Of a DNA stretch of 64,000 nt, positions 37,863 through 49,800 are shown in pieces. Numbering within the stretch: the first letter of the stretch is position 1; each line of letters opens with the position of its first letter. The position numbers and the translations under genes are program-made. The stretch spans positions 7,234,001-7,298,000 of the forward strand of contig NC_092566.1 in NCBI RefSeq assembly GCF_037975245.1. Direction: 5' to 3'. The notes beneath the pieces were generated by a model. That model searched no databases, was not told the DNA's origin, and saw only the letters and a program-made list of their open reading frames with translations. The DNA comes from Apostichopus japonicus (lineage: Eukaryota > Echinodermata > Holothuroidea > Aspidochirotida > Stichopodidae).

Positions 37863-40800
37863 TAATGGTATTTATTACATGTATGTTGTAAAACAACTTG
37901 ATCGTTAGCAGTGTGGTATGGTTTAATCCGGGGTTTTCCAATGTTTTGCAGAGGAGGGCCACATGGAATGATTATGATGAAGGAGGGGGCTGCATGAACC
38001 CTTCGCTCGATTTTTTGCCCGAAGCCCAAGGCAACAAAATGTGAGCACTGCGCGCGGAGCGCACTGACTTATTTTCCTTCCTGATAAAACAGATGAATAA
38101 AGTTCAGCCCCCCCCCCTCCGCTGAGAGAGTGTCACACAAACTGACCTGTATGCAGTTTTTGGACCCAGAAGGTTCGAATGATTGATTATATAGCTTCAA
38201 ATTGTTATCAATAAATCTGCTCACTAAAATTTGGCACCGTAGATCATCTCTGGTGGGCCGGACGCAACCCTGCGGCGGGCCGGACTGTGGCCCGCGGGCC
38301 GTAGGTTGGACAATCCTGGTTTAATCTTATCAGTTGTCATACTGTAGGTGATGTGATTTCCCATGTGCATTGAGGTGTTTTTTACATACCTTTGTTACTG
38401 CTTGAAAAGCATTAAGAGAGCATTGTTTATAAACTGCTATGTTGTCATTAAACTACTGCAAATGACCCGAGTAATAGGAAGATGTAATACAGTGAGATTT
38501 TATCAATATCGGGAAGAAAAGGGGGACCATTTCTAGCGGCCCGGGGAAAGAGCCTTTATTTGACAGCTGATTTTCACCCTCGCCTTTGTGGGAAGAACTG
38601 ATTTTGAAGGGCCCGTAACTACATGAATATGGTACCAGATTTCAAGCTAAAAAAAAAGGAGCATATAGGGGGTCCTCTTTCTACATTGTGATTCAGTTGT
38701 CACTTTCTTGCGTTCCCGTCTTTTTCTGTTCAACAGGCCAAGAAAGATCGCAACAGAATGATGAGGTGATACCTCAAGTCATCGATGCTACATATGCAAT
38801 GGCGAATACTCTCCACACTTTACAAATCCAATACTGCGGCAATGCTAACCAGAAAGTCTGTCCTGAACTGCTCACGGTCGACGGTGACACTTTTATTGAG
38901 ACCCTGCGGGACGTAATAGACTTTACCAGCATCAACGATGAACGCCGAGTCACTTTTGATTATCAACTGGGCTTGGATTATTCTTACAATGTGATGAATG
39001 TGCAGGAAGGCCAATTGGTCCAGGTCAGTAAACCATATGATAGTACCAAAACCATCGCTGCGAACCCCCTTCCACCCCCCCCCAAAAACCCCACTATTTT
39101 TCTGCTTACTGTTCCAGATATCGGGACATACAAAGAAAATGCCAAAAGGTTTGAAAACACAGCAAGCAACCAAATCAGTGGATTGGAATCCCTGTTTTTT
39201 GTTGTTGTTGTTGGCTAATGCAGTTTGGCTCCTTACCATACAGTTTATGGAAACCTAAGTTTGGCTATGGACTTGAAGTGTTTAAAGTATCAATTAAGCC
39301 ATTAATTAGTGTATACTGGCCAGCCTTGTCTCTCCTGTTCGCATAACTTTTGTTTTCTTACTTTTTCTTCGTTGATATTGTTTTCTAAAAGATTGGAACC
39401 CTAGAAAACTTTCTGGTAACGCCAGTTGCTGACCAGTCGTTTAAGGTTTATGACGCGGATGGTCAAGAGATTACTGATGATGCAGAGAGAGTCTTTCAAT
39501 GCCAAACTGAGAGCTGTGAGAAGTCATGCAGAAGGCCTGACACTGATATGGTGGCAGAATCACATCAGGATGGTTCTGGTGATGTATGGATTGGAGGTAA
39601 GTTAGTCTATTCATTCATTCATTCATTCATTCATTCAATTGATTGATTGATTTGATTCATCCATTCATTGATTCATTCATTCCATCGATTCATTCATTCA
39701 TTCCATTGATTGATTGATTGACTCATTTCATTGATTCATTAATTCTTCCCATTGACTCATTAATTAATTCCATTGATTCATTCATTCCATTCATTCATTC
39801 ATTCATTTGGGGAAAAGTTATGCTCTCCAAGAAGGTAGCACGCATGTCTCATTCCTATACAATAAATTGTTGTTTGAAATCGGAAGTACAAACAGTTTCA
39901 AAAGCATCCTAGAAGCACTGTAGTTTACACTAAGGATAAAAACAGCTTTAAGCAACATAATTCAAGTTTAAATTAGTGGCAGACGAGAATGTCATAATAT
40001 TTTGTGAGACAAATGTTCTGCAAATGTAAGTGCCAAAATTCTAAGCTTTTGTATTAGATATTTCCAGTCAGGGCTGGTACATAGGAATAATGTCCCCTGC
40101 ATTATTTCTATATTGATTGATTGATTGATATTGATTGCTAGACGGACGGACGGACGGACGGAATGAATGAATGAATGAATGAATGAATTAATTAATTAAT
40201 TAATTTATATAGCACCTTAGTCAATAAAAACTGGCTTTAAGGTGCTTTACAATAAAAACATACCAGTCAAGAAAATAAACAATAACTGAATGTTGAAGAT
40301 TCAGATATATAAAGGTAAAAAGGCATTAGATAGTCGAAAGGCAAAATAAGTCAGTGCAAAATTCAAATTCATATTAAAAGAGCAAAAAAAAAAAAAAATT
40401 ATGAAGCAATAGTCTTGGAAAGAAAATGATGATTGCACAAGATATGAAATATTTACCCCCCCCCCCCAAAAAAAACCCAGATATGAAGTATATGGCATGA
40501 AAACTGCAGGTTCAAAAACGTGGCTGTACATGAACCCAAGATATGAGACATGGTGTATAAGCCGATTTATGGAAATACAATATAATAATAATAATAATAA
40601 TACATAGTTTTTATATAGCGCCAATCAAACTTTGAAATAATTCTCGTAGCGCCTAACATAATAATAACAATTATAACATATATGTTTTGGTGAAAAGATA
40701 CGTTTTTGAGAGCTGATTTGAAACTGTTCACAGTATTGCACATTTTTACATGTTCTGGAAGTAAGATCCACAGGCACGGTGCACTGGATGCGAACTTTCT

Positions 40801-43800
40801 CAGGCCGTAAGTCTGTGTTTTGACTCTAAGGATGAGTAACATCAGCAATGAATTAGAGCGAAGTGAGCGTGTGGATGATGGTCGGAGCTGCAACAAGTTA
40901 GTGAGGTAGCTTGGTCCTACATTGTGCATACATTTGAACACCATCAGAAGTAGTTTGTAGTTGATTCGTTCACGTATCGGGAGCCAGTGGAGTTCGATCA
41001 TATAAATTCCTTATAAATATAAATTCCAGATATCATACATGGTATATAGGCCTTTGATATGAAACTTGGTGGAGTGGTTTCTAGGATTCCTGAAGTTACA
41101 GACAGTACTTACTACCTCTTTGCTCCTAACCCCCCATTCGTTAACCTTTTTGAGTGTTGATGAGTTTTCTCAGCAGGGTATCTTAACTTTGGTTTTTACA
41201 GGGTTCTTTGAGCTGTCAGAGCCATCGTCAGACAGCCTGCTTCAATGTTCAGATCAATTGGTCCTAGAGAATATCCCGTTAGTCGAGGCATTTCTGTTTG
41301 CCATAGATGACATCAATCTACGAGAGGAGATCCTCCCGCAACTGAAACTCTCCGGGATTGCTTTTGATTCGTGCGGAAGTCCAGAAAGAGTCTTGAAGGA
41401 AGTAGGAAATCTAGTTACTGGCACGGTGGATTACCGTACCGCCTATGCTATCAACCAAATCAGCATTTCCGGCGTGGTAGGTGGCGCGACCAGCGACACC
41501 ACGGACGCCCTAAGTTCTGTCCTCACTGCTCGAGGTATCAACCAGATCAGTTACGCTGCCACCGCTACCCAGTTCAGCGACGGCTCCAAGTATCCTTTCT
41601 TCCTAAGGACGGTACCGTCCGATCTGGACCAAGCCGTGGTCTTTGTCGATGTCCTCTCCGAATTCGGTTGGAGGTACGTCTCTGTGGTATTCTCGGATAA
41701 TATCTACGGTAACGATTTGACCAGTGTGTTTCAGGAGAGTATGAAGGGGTCTGGTATATGCGTGGCTATGACTCTGGGAATCGACAGAACTTTCAATGAG
41801 AGCAGGTTTGACAACCTAGTCGCCACTCTTCAGAGTAACCCCAGCAGCAGAGTGGTCGTTCTCTTCACATCCGACGTGGACACACGATCGGTCCTGGAGG
41901 CAGCCGAACGTCGAAACGTCACGGACATCCAGTGGGTAGGCTCTGACACCTGGGGAAGTAGCAACTTCATCATTGCAAATGCCGGGAGGACGGCCCGTGG
42001 GGCCATCACTGTGCGTTTCAGGAGCGAGCCGATCATACCATTCTGGAACTATACCACAGGACTGTCCCCATACTCAAATTTTAGAAATCCTTGGTTTAGG
42101 CGCTTCTTCCAGGATTACAAAGAGTGCGATTTGTATGGACAGCCAATTGTATATGGCGTGTACTGTGGCTTCTTTGATAGCCTTCCTAGCTCATCTGTGG
42201 ATAATCCCCAGGTTACTAGTGTCATCAATGCAGTTTATGCATTTGCACACGGTTTGGACAAGGCTTTGAAGGAACTCTGTCCAAATGTAACCAACCACCA
42301 CATCTGCAGGGATCTTGAGAACCAGCCACAAGCATTGCATGAGATTCTTCAAAGTGTGAGTTTTCCGAGCGCCCAAGATCCAGAAACCCCTTTTAAATTT
42401 GACGAGAATGGTGATGCCATTGGAAAATACGACATCTTAAATTTGCAGCCAAAAAATGACTTATTGGCATATGGAAAGGTTTGTCCAGTAATTTTTTTTT
42501 CATTTTTTATTTCTTCATATGATGGGATATTCGGGAGGCAGACAATAAATTTTATATTTGACAAAAAAAAACGCTGCAAAGTTAGTTTAAAACCCCCATC
42601 TTCAATATCTTGTCCCTAACTTGAGATCATATGATTGATTGAATTAAGCCGATTTTGATCAGCTTTAATAATGTTAATCTCCAGAGAGTGAATCACAGTT
42701 GGTGGTCTGTGATGTCACCAGGGCATTGTATTCTTCTAAAGCTTCTTCTTGTAGATTTATGATTATCCGAAAAAAACCTGATACATTGAGCATGTTTTCT
42801 TGAATAGCTGTCAATATTCTTTGCTATTTTGCTCAAAATTTATTTTCTCTGTTCCTGTGTTTAATAATTACCCAGTCAGTTGTTAGCTGTTGTTCATTGT
42901 TCTGTGCCGTTAAAAAATATCTCATCAAATTGTTACTTTACTTTAGAAGCAATTTTTTCCTCTGTGGACAAGCAATGAAGTGTTATGGACAAGAATAAAG
43001 ACATATTCAGGTGGTATGCCATGATTGCATCATTCAATCTTGCCATAGATGCATATTTACAAAATATCACAATAACAAGTCAAAATCATATCTTTTACAA
43101 TACAAATGCTATGAGTTTTCAACTAAGAATGCAGAAAAATGTTGAGCAGTTTTGTTATGGCATGCACCTTCATGCTCTCTGGAAAATCCTTTTTAATTTG
43201 ACTATGTGAATATTAGGGACAAGATGATGTAATATCAATATCATTCAGGTTTTTTTTTCGGGGGGGGGGGGACTGGGGGCAGGAAGGGGGACAAGGTGAG
43301 GACATTTAATTTAACAGCATAAGATAGTTCAACATTTAATTGCAGATCTAAGTTTCCTCCGTAGAATATTAATATTCTCACAGTTCCAATGTGCTACCAA
43401 GGCCGCCTGCAACATGGAGGCCATTGGCTCCCCCCCCCCCACCCCGCCCTTCAATTGAGTTCCTAGTACAGTGGGCAAAAAGTACCCAACATTTACGGTG
43501 GCAAGAAGTTCCTTTCCTCCAAAGACTTGAACTGAAAGTTTATGAGGTTAACCACAAGATATGAGTACTTGGCTCCAGAAAGGCCAGAAACTGTCCCACA
43601 AAAGTGCTTAATTGCAAGAGCTTCCGGACCCACACCTGCACCCCACACTGCCCGAGCGTGCTGCTCAGAAAGGACTACACAAGAGTCTGCCAACCGAACA
43701 TTTCGCCCCTCCCACTGCCCTTTTCAAATGCAGGTGTCCCTGTGTGCTACAATGGGGTCATTATAAGAGGTCTCCAGGATTAACTTCATTTTCAAACCAT

Positions 43801-46800
43801 GACTGGGAAAAAATGTAGCACTCACGTCTCGTTCCTATCTACAATATAATTGTTTGAAACCGGTGGTTCAAACAGTTTCAAAATGCATCCCAGAAAGTGT
43901 TGTAGTTTAAGCTAAGGTTAAATCAGCTTTTTGTGACATAATCAACTTTAAAGTTAGTGGCAGACGAGAATGTCTGCAAAATTAATTGCCAAATTAAAAT
44001 TCTTTTTTAGATATTTCCAGTAGGGCTTGTACAGACGAATATGTACAAAAGGATTGTTTAAGATATTTCCAGTCGGGCTTGTACATACGAAATAATGTGC
44101 CCTCAATTCCAATGTCGAAGGGTGAAGGTGAAATTTTTTTCCTAAAAAATTTCATAAAAATAAAAGGAGTGCTTCTTTGGATTATGGTGTAATCAAAATG
44201 ACTCTTCTATGTTGTTCCTCTCTGCACCTTTTATGTACAGATTGGTTCTTGGGATAGTGGCAGCCTGACCCTTAACTTGGAGGAAGCATCCCTCGCAAGA
44301 GAAGGGATGGACACCAGCAGCGATTGCTTGGGTAGATGTTCCGAATGTGCGCCCCCAGAGGTAGCGTTTGTATCTTTGGACGGTGTCATCCAGATAGCCG
44401 GTCTAGCCGAGGTCCACAATGCTGGCGACCATGTCGGCGACTGCTCCTCGTTGAAAAATTCGGGCGTCTTAGACGTGGAGGCGTTCATGTTCGCCATCGA
44501 CGTGATTAACGCAGACGGTTCGATCTTACCAGGGTTACAACTGGGAGCAAAGATATTCGACAGTTGTCAAAGCGGTGTGAGAAGTATCAGGGAGATTGCG
44601 TCCTTTTACGGTGGCACCGGGGTGTTCTCTAACAGAACGAATTGGCAGTTTAACGGTGGACTCATCGGTGGAGCCACACCGTCGGTCACAGAGCTGAGTT
44701 ACCATGTTGCTCAGCAGTATAAGCAACCCCACGTTAGTATTAATGTAGTGTCAGTGTATCATTTTTTCGATCCACAAGATGTACTTATTCGTGAAAAACT
44801 TAAGACATTTTTTACGGGAGATTTTTCTCTTGTGGGTTCGGTGGAAAGGAAACTGAAACTTAAAGCTCTCTCATCTGAAAATCCGCCCTTAAGTAAGACT
44901 GCCGTTCATTTTTTCGCCACTGGCCACTTCTTCACCTTTCAAGGTTACAAACTTGTCTGGAACATTAGCCTGTGAATTATGCATTCAATTCGCCAAGCCT
45001 AGCAAAGGAAACGAGCGCGGAAAAGTGTGCTCCTCAGCTCAAATTTCCCCCGACCTACCGTGAGAGCCTATGCAAATGTCAGAGGCAGGTAAACTGTTCT
45101 GGCAGTGGTATTATAGGGTGCATTTTCAACTGTCAATATACAAAGGACCAGCAGAGAATTAAAAACAATAGAAGAAAATGTTGATGTTTCATCATAATTT
45201 GAATGATGTAGACCCAGAATACACTATTATAAACAGACCACAGAAAAATTAGACAACAGATTTTGTGGACCATACATTCTTCCATAGCGATACAGTCAGT
45301 GGCGGAGCTAGGGGTATTGGTCAGGGGGGCGACAATGGTCTGTAGGGGCGCTTTCGACACTATCTTAGCGGAGCCCCACCACAGGTCGGCGCGGAGCGTA
45401 CAGAAATGTTTTGAGTAAAGATTCTCCCTAGATTGCCGGAAGTGACCCTTTCCGGGCCTTGCTAATTTGCAGATAAACGAAGAATAAATAGGTTTCATCG
45501 CCAACAAAATGTGACAAATGTCAACAGGTAGATAGAGCCCAATAAAAAAGTCAATAATCGCGAATAAGTAAAAAGTGGTAAAAAGCTGAAAAGGGCGCCA
45601 GCAGTCCATTTGAGTCCATCGGGGGGGGGGGACTGGATACAGTCGACTGTTGTAAAAGTTGCAAGTGTGGCATCGGCCAGCTGGTACAATCTATTGGCTT
45701 GATAGCTTAGGTCTCTCATCCAGAAGTAATATGATAAAAATATTGTTTTATTTTATGATCTGGTTATTGTTTTTCTTTGATTCTCCCTTATCTTTCAGGT
45801 TTCTTACAGTTTTAGCTCCAATCTTGAGGATGCTGATTATCTCATCAAGACCACGCCTACCATAGACTCAGTCGTCCAGGCAGTCCTAGATGTACTCAAG
45901 TATTTTAACTGGTCAGCTGTTTCAGTGGTGGCAGATTCTGGGGATGAATCACAAATGCTCCGTGAGTGAATTATATATAGCTGTTTCTCAAGAATCATAA
46001 CAGTACAAATCACAGAAATTACCACAAAAAAAAGTATTTATCTATAATAATTGTAACAAGGCTAATTAGTAAGGTAGCAAAAACAGTGATAATAGCAAAT
46101 ACCTATAAACAACAACAGAGAAACAACAATATCAACAAATAACAGTACTTAACAAAGTGAACAGCCTGCAGTAACGATAACTGCAAGTACTATTTTAATT
46201 GATATTATCCAAACTATCTGAATCTCAGGAACAAAAGAAATATGCATAATTTGTAATGATCGTGGGTTGTGAAATTATCAAGTCGACATCTTGAAACTAT
46301 CAAAGTTTGATTTTGCTCTGAGACTGAAAGGCGTCCATTGCTTTTTCGCTGCTTATTTTCACTTCTCTATTCTTTCTTTCATTCTTGGTTATGTAGTGTA
46401 CAATGCTTTCCTCGAATCGTCGAGCGACTTATGTTTGGATACCACATCGACATTTACCACCGACAGTCTCAGCCAAGTCATTTCCTCCGTTGGCGATACC
46501 AGAGTGGTGGTGATGTTTGCATCAGCTCGAGTCATAAACTTGATTACCAAGACAGCTCAGGCCCCTCATAAGACATTTGTTTTCGCTGGTGTCGCCACGG
46601 CCGATGCCATCCAACCTTCGGAAGCTATCGTCGGCTCGTTAGTCTTGTCGTTCTCTCAGAGAGCTTCAAACTTTGAACGTTTCCTGCAGGACTTAAGTCC
46701 CACGAAGGCATCGGACAACCCTTGGCGACAGGAGTACCTCAGCCACCAGCTTCAGTGCAATGCTGGAGAAGTCACAGAGTACAGCCAAGACTGCATGGAC

Positions 46801-49800
46801 TCGGACCGTCTGGGCAGCGTCAGTGGAGAGGACGTCGTGAATGCCAGACGGATCATGGATGGTGTGTTTGCCCTCGCAACCAGCATCCATAGCATTCAGC
46901 AGGAGAAATGTGGCTCGGGTATCAGAGGACTCTGTCCAGATTTCCTGGTAACAGATGTCGAAGACTTCCGGCTCGCCGCAGTGGATGTGAGCCTCACCAA
47001 TGAGAACGGAGAACAAGTAATATTCCAAAATGGACAGCAACTCCTTACCATTTCTGTCTGGAACATCCAGTCACCTTCAGGGAATAGTCCAGTCAAGGTA
47101 AGTTCATTATGTTCACGGATAATTTTCTTTAATTCTTTCGGGGGTTGGGGGCAAGAGTGAATGTGAATCGGGCAGGCGGAGGATGGGGGGGGAAGGGATT
47201 TTAATGTACCAGAAAAGAGCTATGGGCATGTGTACCATTAACATTTGAAAATGCTCCCTTTAATACCATCAGTGCTATAACAGTTTATGTGCCTCAAGCA
47301 TTATATTTAGGCTCTCGCAGTAGATCAGGGGAAATTTGAGCTGCAAAAGTGACTTTTCCATGCTGGTTCCCTTTGCTTAGCTTGGCGAAGTGATTACGTA
47401 ACACACAGCCTCATGTTCCAGACCAATAACCTTGAAAAGTGGCCATTGGCGATAAATTGAACGACAGTCTTACTAAAGGGTGGATTTTCAAATGACAGGT
47501 TTTTTAGATTTTGTACAAATTTCTGCTATTTTGGGGAAACAATATGGAAAAGCATAATATGCAGGACGTTTGCAACTTAACCACCATGTAGACTTGACTG
47601 CCAAAGAGGGATTTAATCTGGTCAGGCACAAACTTGATGGAAGTCTTCGTGGGATATATGACTTTTGTTTAAAAGGGGTGCGGGGGGAGGGGGGCAGGCA
47701 CCAAGTAACCTCCAAACTTCCATTGAGCAGTGGATCCTTTTTTTGCATTGCACCTCTATTTGAATGGGTTTGGACAAAATCTGCACTTATTAACTGCAAT
47801 TTTGTTTGACATTCCTTAACAAAAGTCATCTGCTTATTATTTACCTTTGTCAGACAAAAGGGCCCTGTTTCAAGAACAAAAGGGCCCTGTTTCAAGAACG
47901 AAAGGGCCATATTAATTACAAAAAAATTGAAACTGGGTTCTTTCCATTATAAATAGAAATGGGCACCTGTAATCGAAATAAGGGCATATTGTGAGTGCCC
48001 CAGCACAGTTTTTCCCTAGACATATGCATTGACACACAAACCTGGCTACTAAATGGTTGCAAGACTCTTGTTTTTTGTCCAGGAACATATAGTTTGTAGT
48101 GTATCCATGGGACCGTGCATTAATAACGTGAATAGCATGAATATGAATATCGTGCACTCAATTAGTGGTTTAGTGAATAATGGTAAACTGTCGAGAGACT
48201 TTAGAGGCAGTATTTTTATCGTTACCTTTTTATATACAGGCGCCTATCCAGGGGGGTGGCATTGGGGGTGCGTGCCCCCGGAGTAAGAAAATGAGGAGAG
48301 AAAAAAAAGAGAGAAGAAAAAGGGGAAAAATGAGGGGGAAAAAAGAGGGGAGGAAGGAGAGGAAGGAAGGATAAAGAAAAAGAAGAAAGAGAGAAAAAGG
48401 AGAAAAAGAGGGAGTAGAAGAAAATCGCCGAGACACCGGGAAGAGAAAGAGGAACTGTGACATAACTACAGCGCTGATCCCCTATTATATACACAGGGTA
48501 GCCAGTGACGGATTGAGGATTTCGGAAGGGGCGTGCACCACCCAACCCTACTCCTTACACCAACAACTCCATTTTTGACGTTTCCATTTCTCCTCTCTTA
48601 CTAATGTATTAATATATATACTAAATATAGTCTATCATAATGAGTGTGTAAATATATATAAATATATGTGACAGTGTCTGTTAACAGTGTTTCCATATTC
48701 TTAGTGTTACAGTACCTTCATAACCTTTAGCCTATTTCTATATGTAAATTCTGCCCTCTTTATTGCTTTGTCTTCTCATATACTCATTTTTAAACTTCAT
48801 TACCTATCTATTCAAGAGTGATTTTGTATCCGAGAATATCAAGAAATGTAAGGACCTTCACAGTCAGGGTTATTTTTTTATCCTTATATCAAGGTTCCGT
48901 GAAAACTGCAATTAGAAGAAATCAAACCACCAAAAAATTCTATGCCTCCTCTTTGTAGCTAATTGGCACGTTCACATATATATCTATATATATTTACAAA
49001 TATTTAAATACAAATATATATAAATATATTTTTTATATATATTTATATATATTTTCTTACTCATTTATAGATAGCAGACTTGGATGGTATGCCTCCATCT
49101 TTGATAGGCATGCCTCAATTCTTTGATGAAGATGGTAACCTCGGGATGATCAAATCACCTTGCCCAGCAAAAAGCACTACGACCAATCCGACCAGTGACC
49201 AAACAACCGATGCTAGCCAGCAGAGCCTTGCAACAGACTCAACCGATGCTAGCCAGCAGAGCCTTGCAACAGACTCAACCGATGCTGGCCAGCAGAGCCT
49301 TGCGGCAGTCTCAACCGATGCTGGCCAGCAGAGCCTTGCGACAGACTCAACCGATGCTGACCATCAGAGCCCTGCGACAGACTCAGCCGGTGCTGGCCAG
49401 CAGAGCCTTGCGACAGACTCAACTGATGCTGGCCATCAGAGCCCTGCGACAGACTCAGCCGGTGCTGGCCAGCAGAGCCTTGCGACAGACTCAACCGATG
49501 CTGGCCAGCAGAGCCAGAAGCCAGACTCAGCCGGTGCTGGCCAGCAGAGCCAGAAGCAAGAGCCAGAAGATCCATGGTTTATTCTCGCTCTGATCCTTAG
49601 TGGTTTGGGTGTCCTCTTTACTCTCTTGGTGTTAGGGGTCTACGTCTTAAACTCGGACACCAACTACGCTCAGTTTCAATCGTCGTTCCTCGTCTACACT
49701 CTCCTGGTTTCGTTGCTGCTGATGTTCTCGCAGACCATCTTATTCCGTCTGGAAGTCCACCCGGCAGTCTGCGCCCTAAGGAGGATCGTGCCGGGGACAT

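Larger units (their letters stand above)
34794..39596 (+). other. Venus-flytrap domain 2
   Basis: Exons 34794-35387, 36131-36380, 37505-37669, 38737-39023, 39392-39596. Opens with GDVILAGFFPVNEW, the classic class C first strand, then EAMLYAIEAINNDTDLLPG and GMDGFNTC. Second-lobe marks are FIHAPSDVIL, NPWFNDYWTETFKC, VIDATYAMANTLHTL, and the closing IGTLENF. Ligand positions have drifted: GPRELD in place of the Ser loop, PSS in place of PSD. It ends with FQCQTESCEKSC, another short cysteine cluster. Exon 34794-35387 is directly followed by a poly-T/poly-G tract in the intron. Confidence 0.82.
44241..47097 (+). other. Cysteine linker and Venus-flytrap domain 4
   Basis: Exons 44241-44732, 45799-45961, 46397-47097. 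The first exon opens with the closing strand of VFT3 (IGSWDSGSLTL), a cysteine cluster DCLGRCSEC, then VFT4 begins: GVIQIAGLAEVHN, VEAFMFAIDVINADGSILPG, GAKIFDSCQSG, GGATPSVTELSYHV. It continues VSYSFSSN, LKYFNWSAVSVVAD, RVVVMFASAR, DNPWRQEYLSHQLQC and GVFALATSIHSI. Donor gttagt at 44733 is non-ideal but is needed for the QPH/VSYS join. Binding residues are partly lost: no PSD Asp and no IYG Tyr. Probably not a classical amino-acid binder. Confidence 0.82.

Noticed and set aside
40142-40204. Possible coding of tetranucleotide runs (gacg, gaat, ttaa)
   Set aside because: Simple-sequence tail of a LINE-like 3' end.
48222-48545. Phe/Leu/Ser-rich minus-strand frames
   Set aside because: Complement of the polypurine tract.
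49195-49593. Long open frames over the stalk repeat in another + frame and on the minus strand (49249-49575)
   Set aside because: The 36-bp unit is a multiple of three without stops, so all copies stay open in several frames. Only the frame continuous with the VFT and helix sequence is supported.
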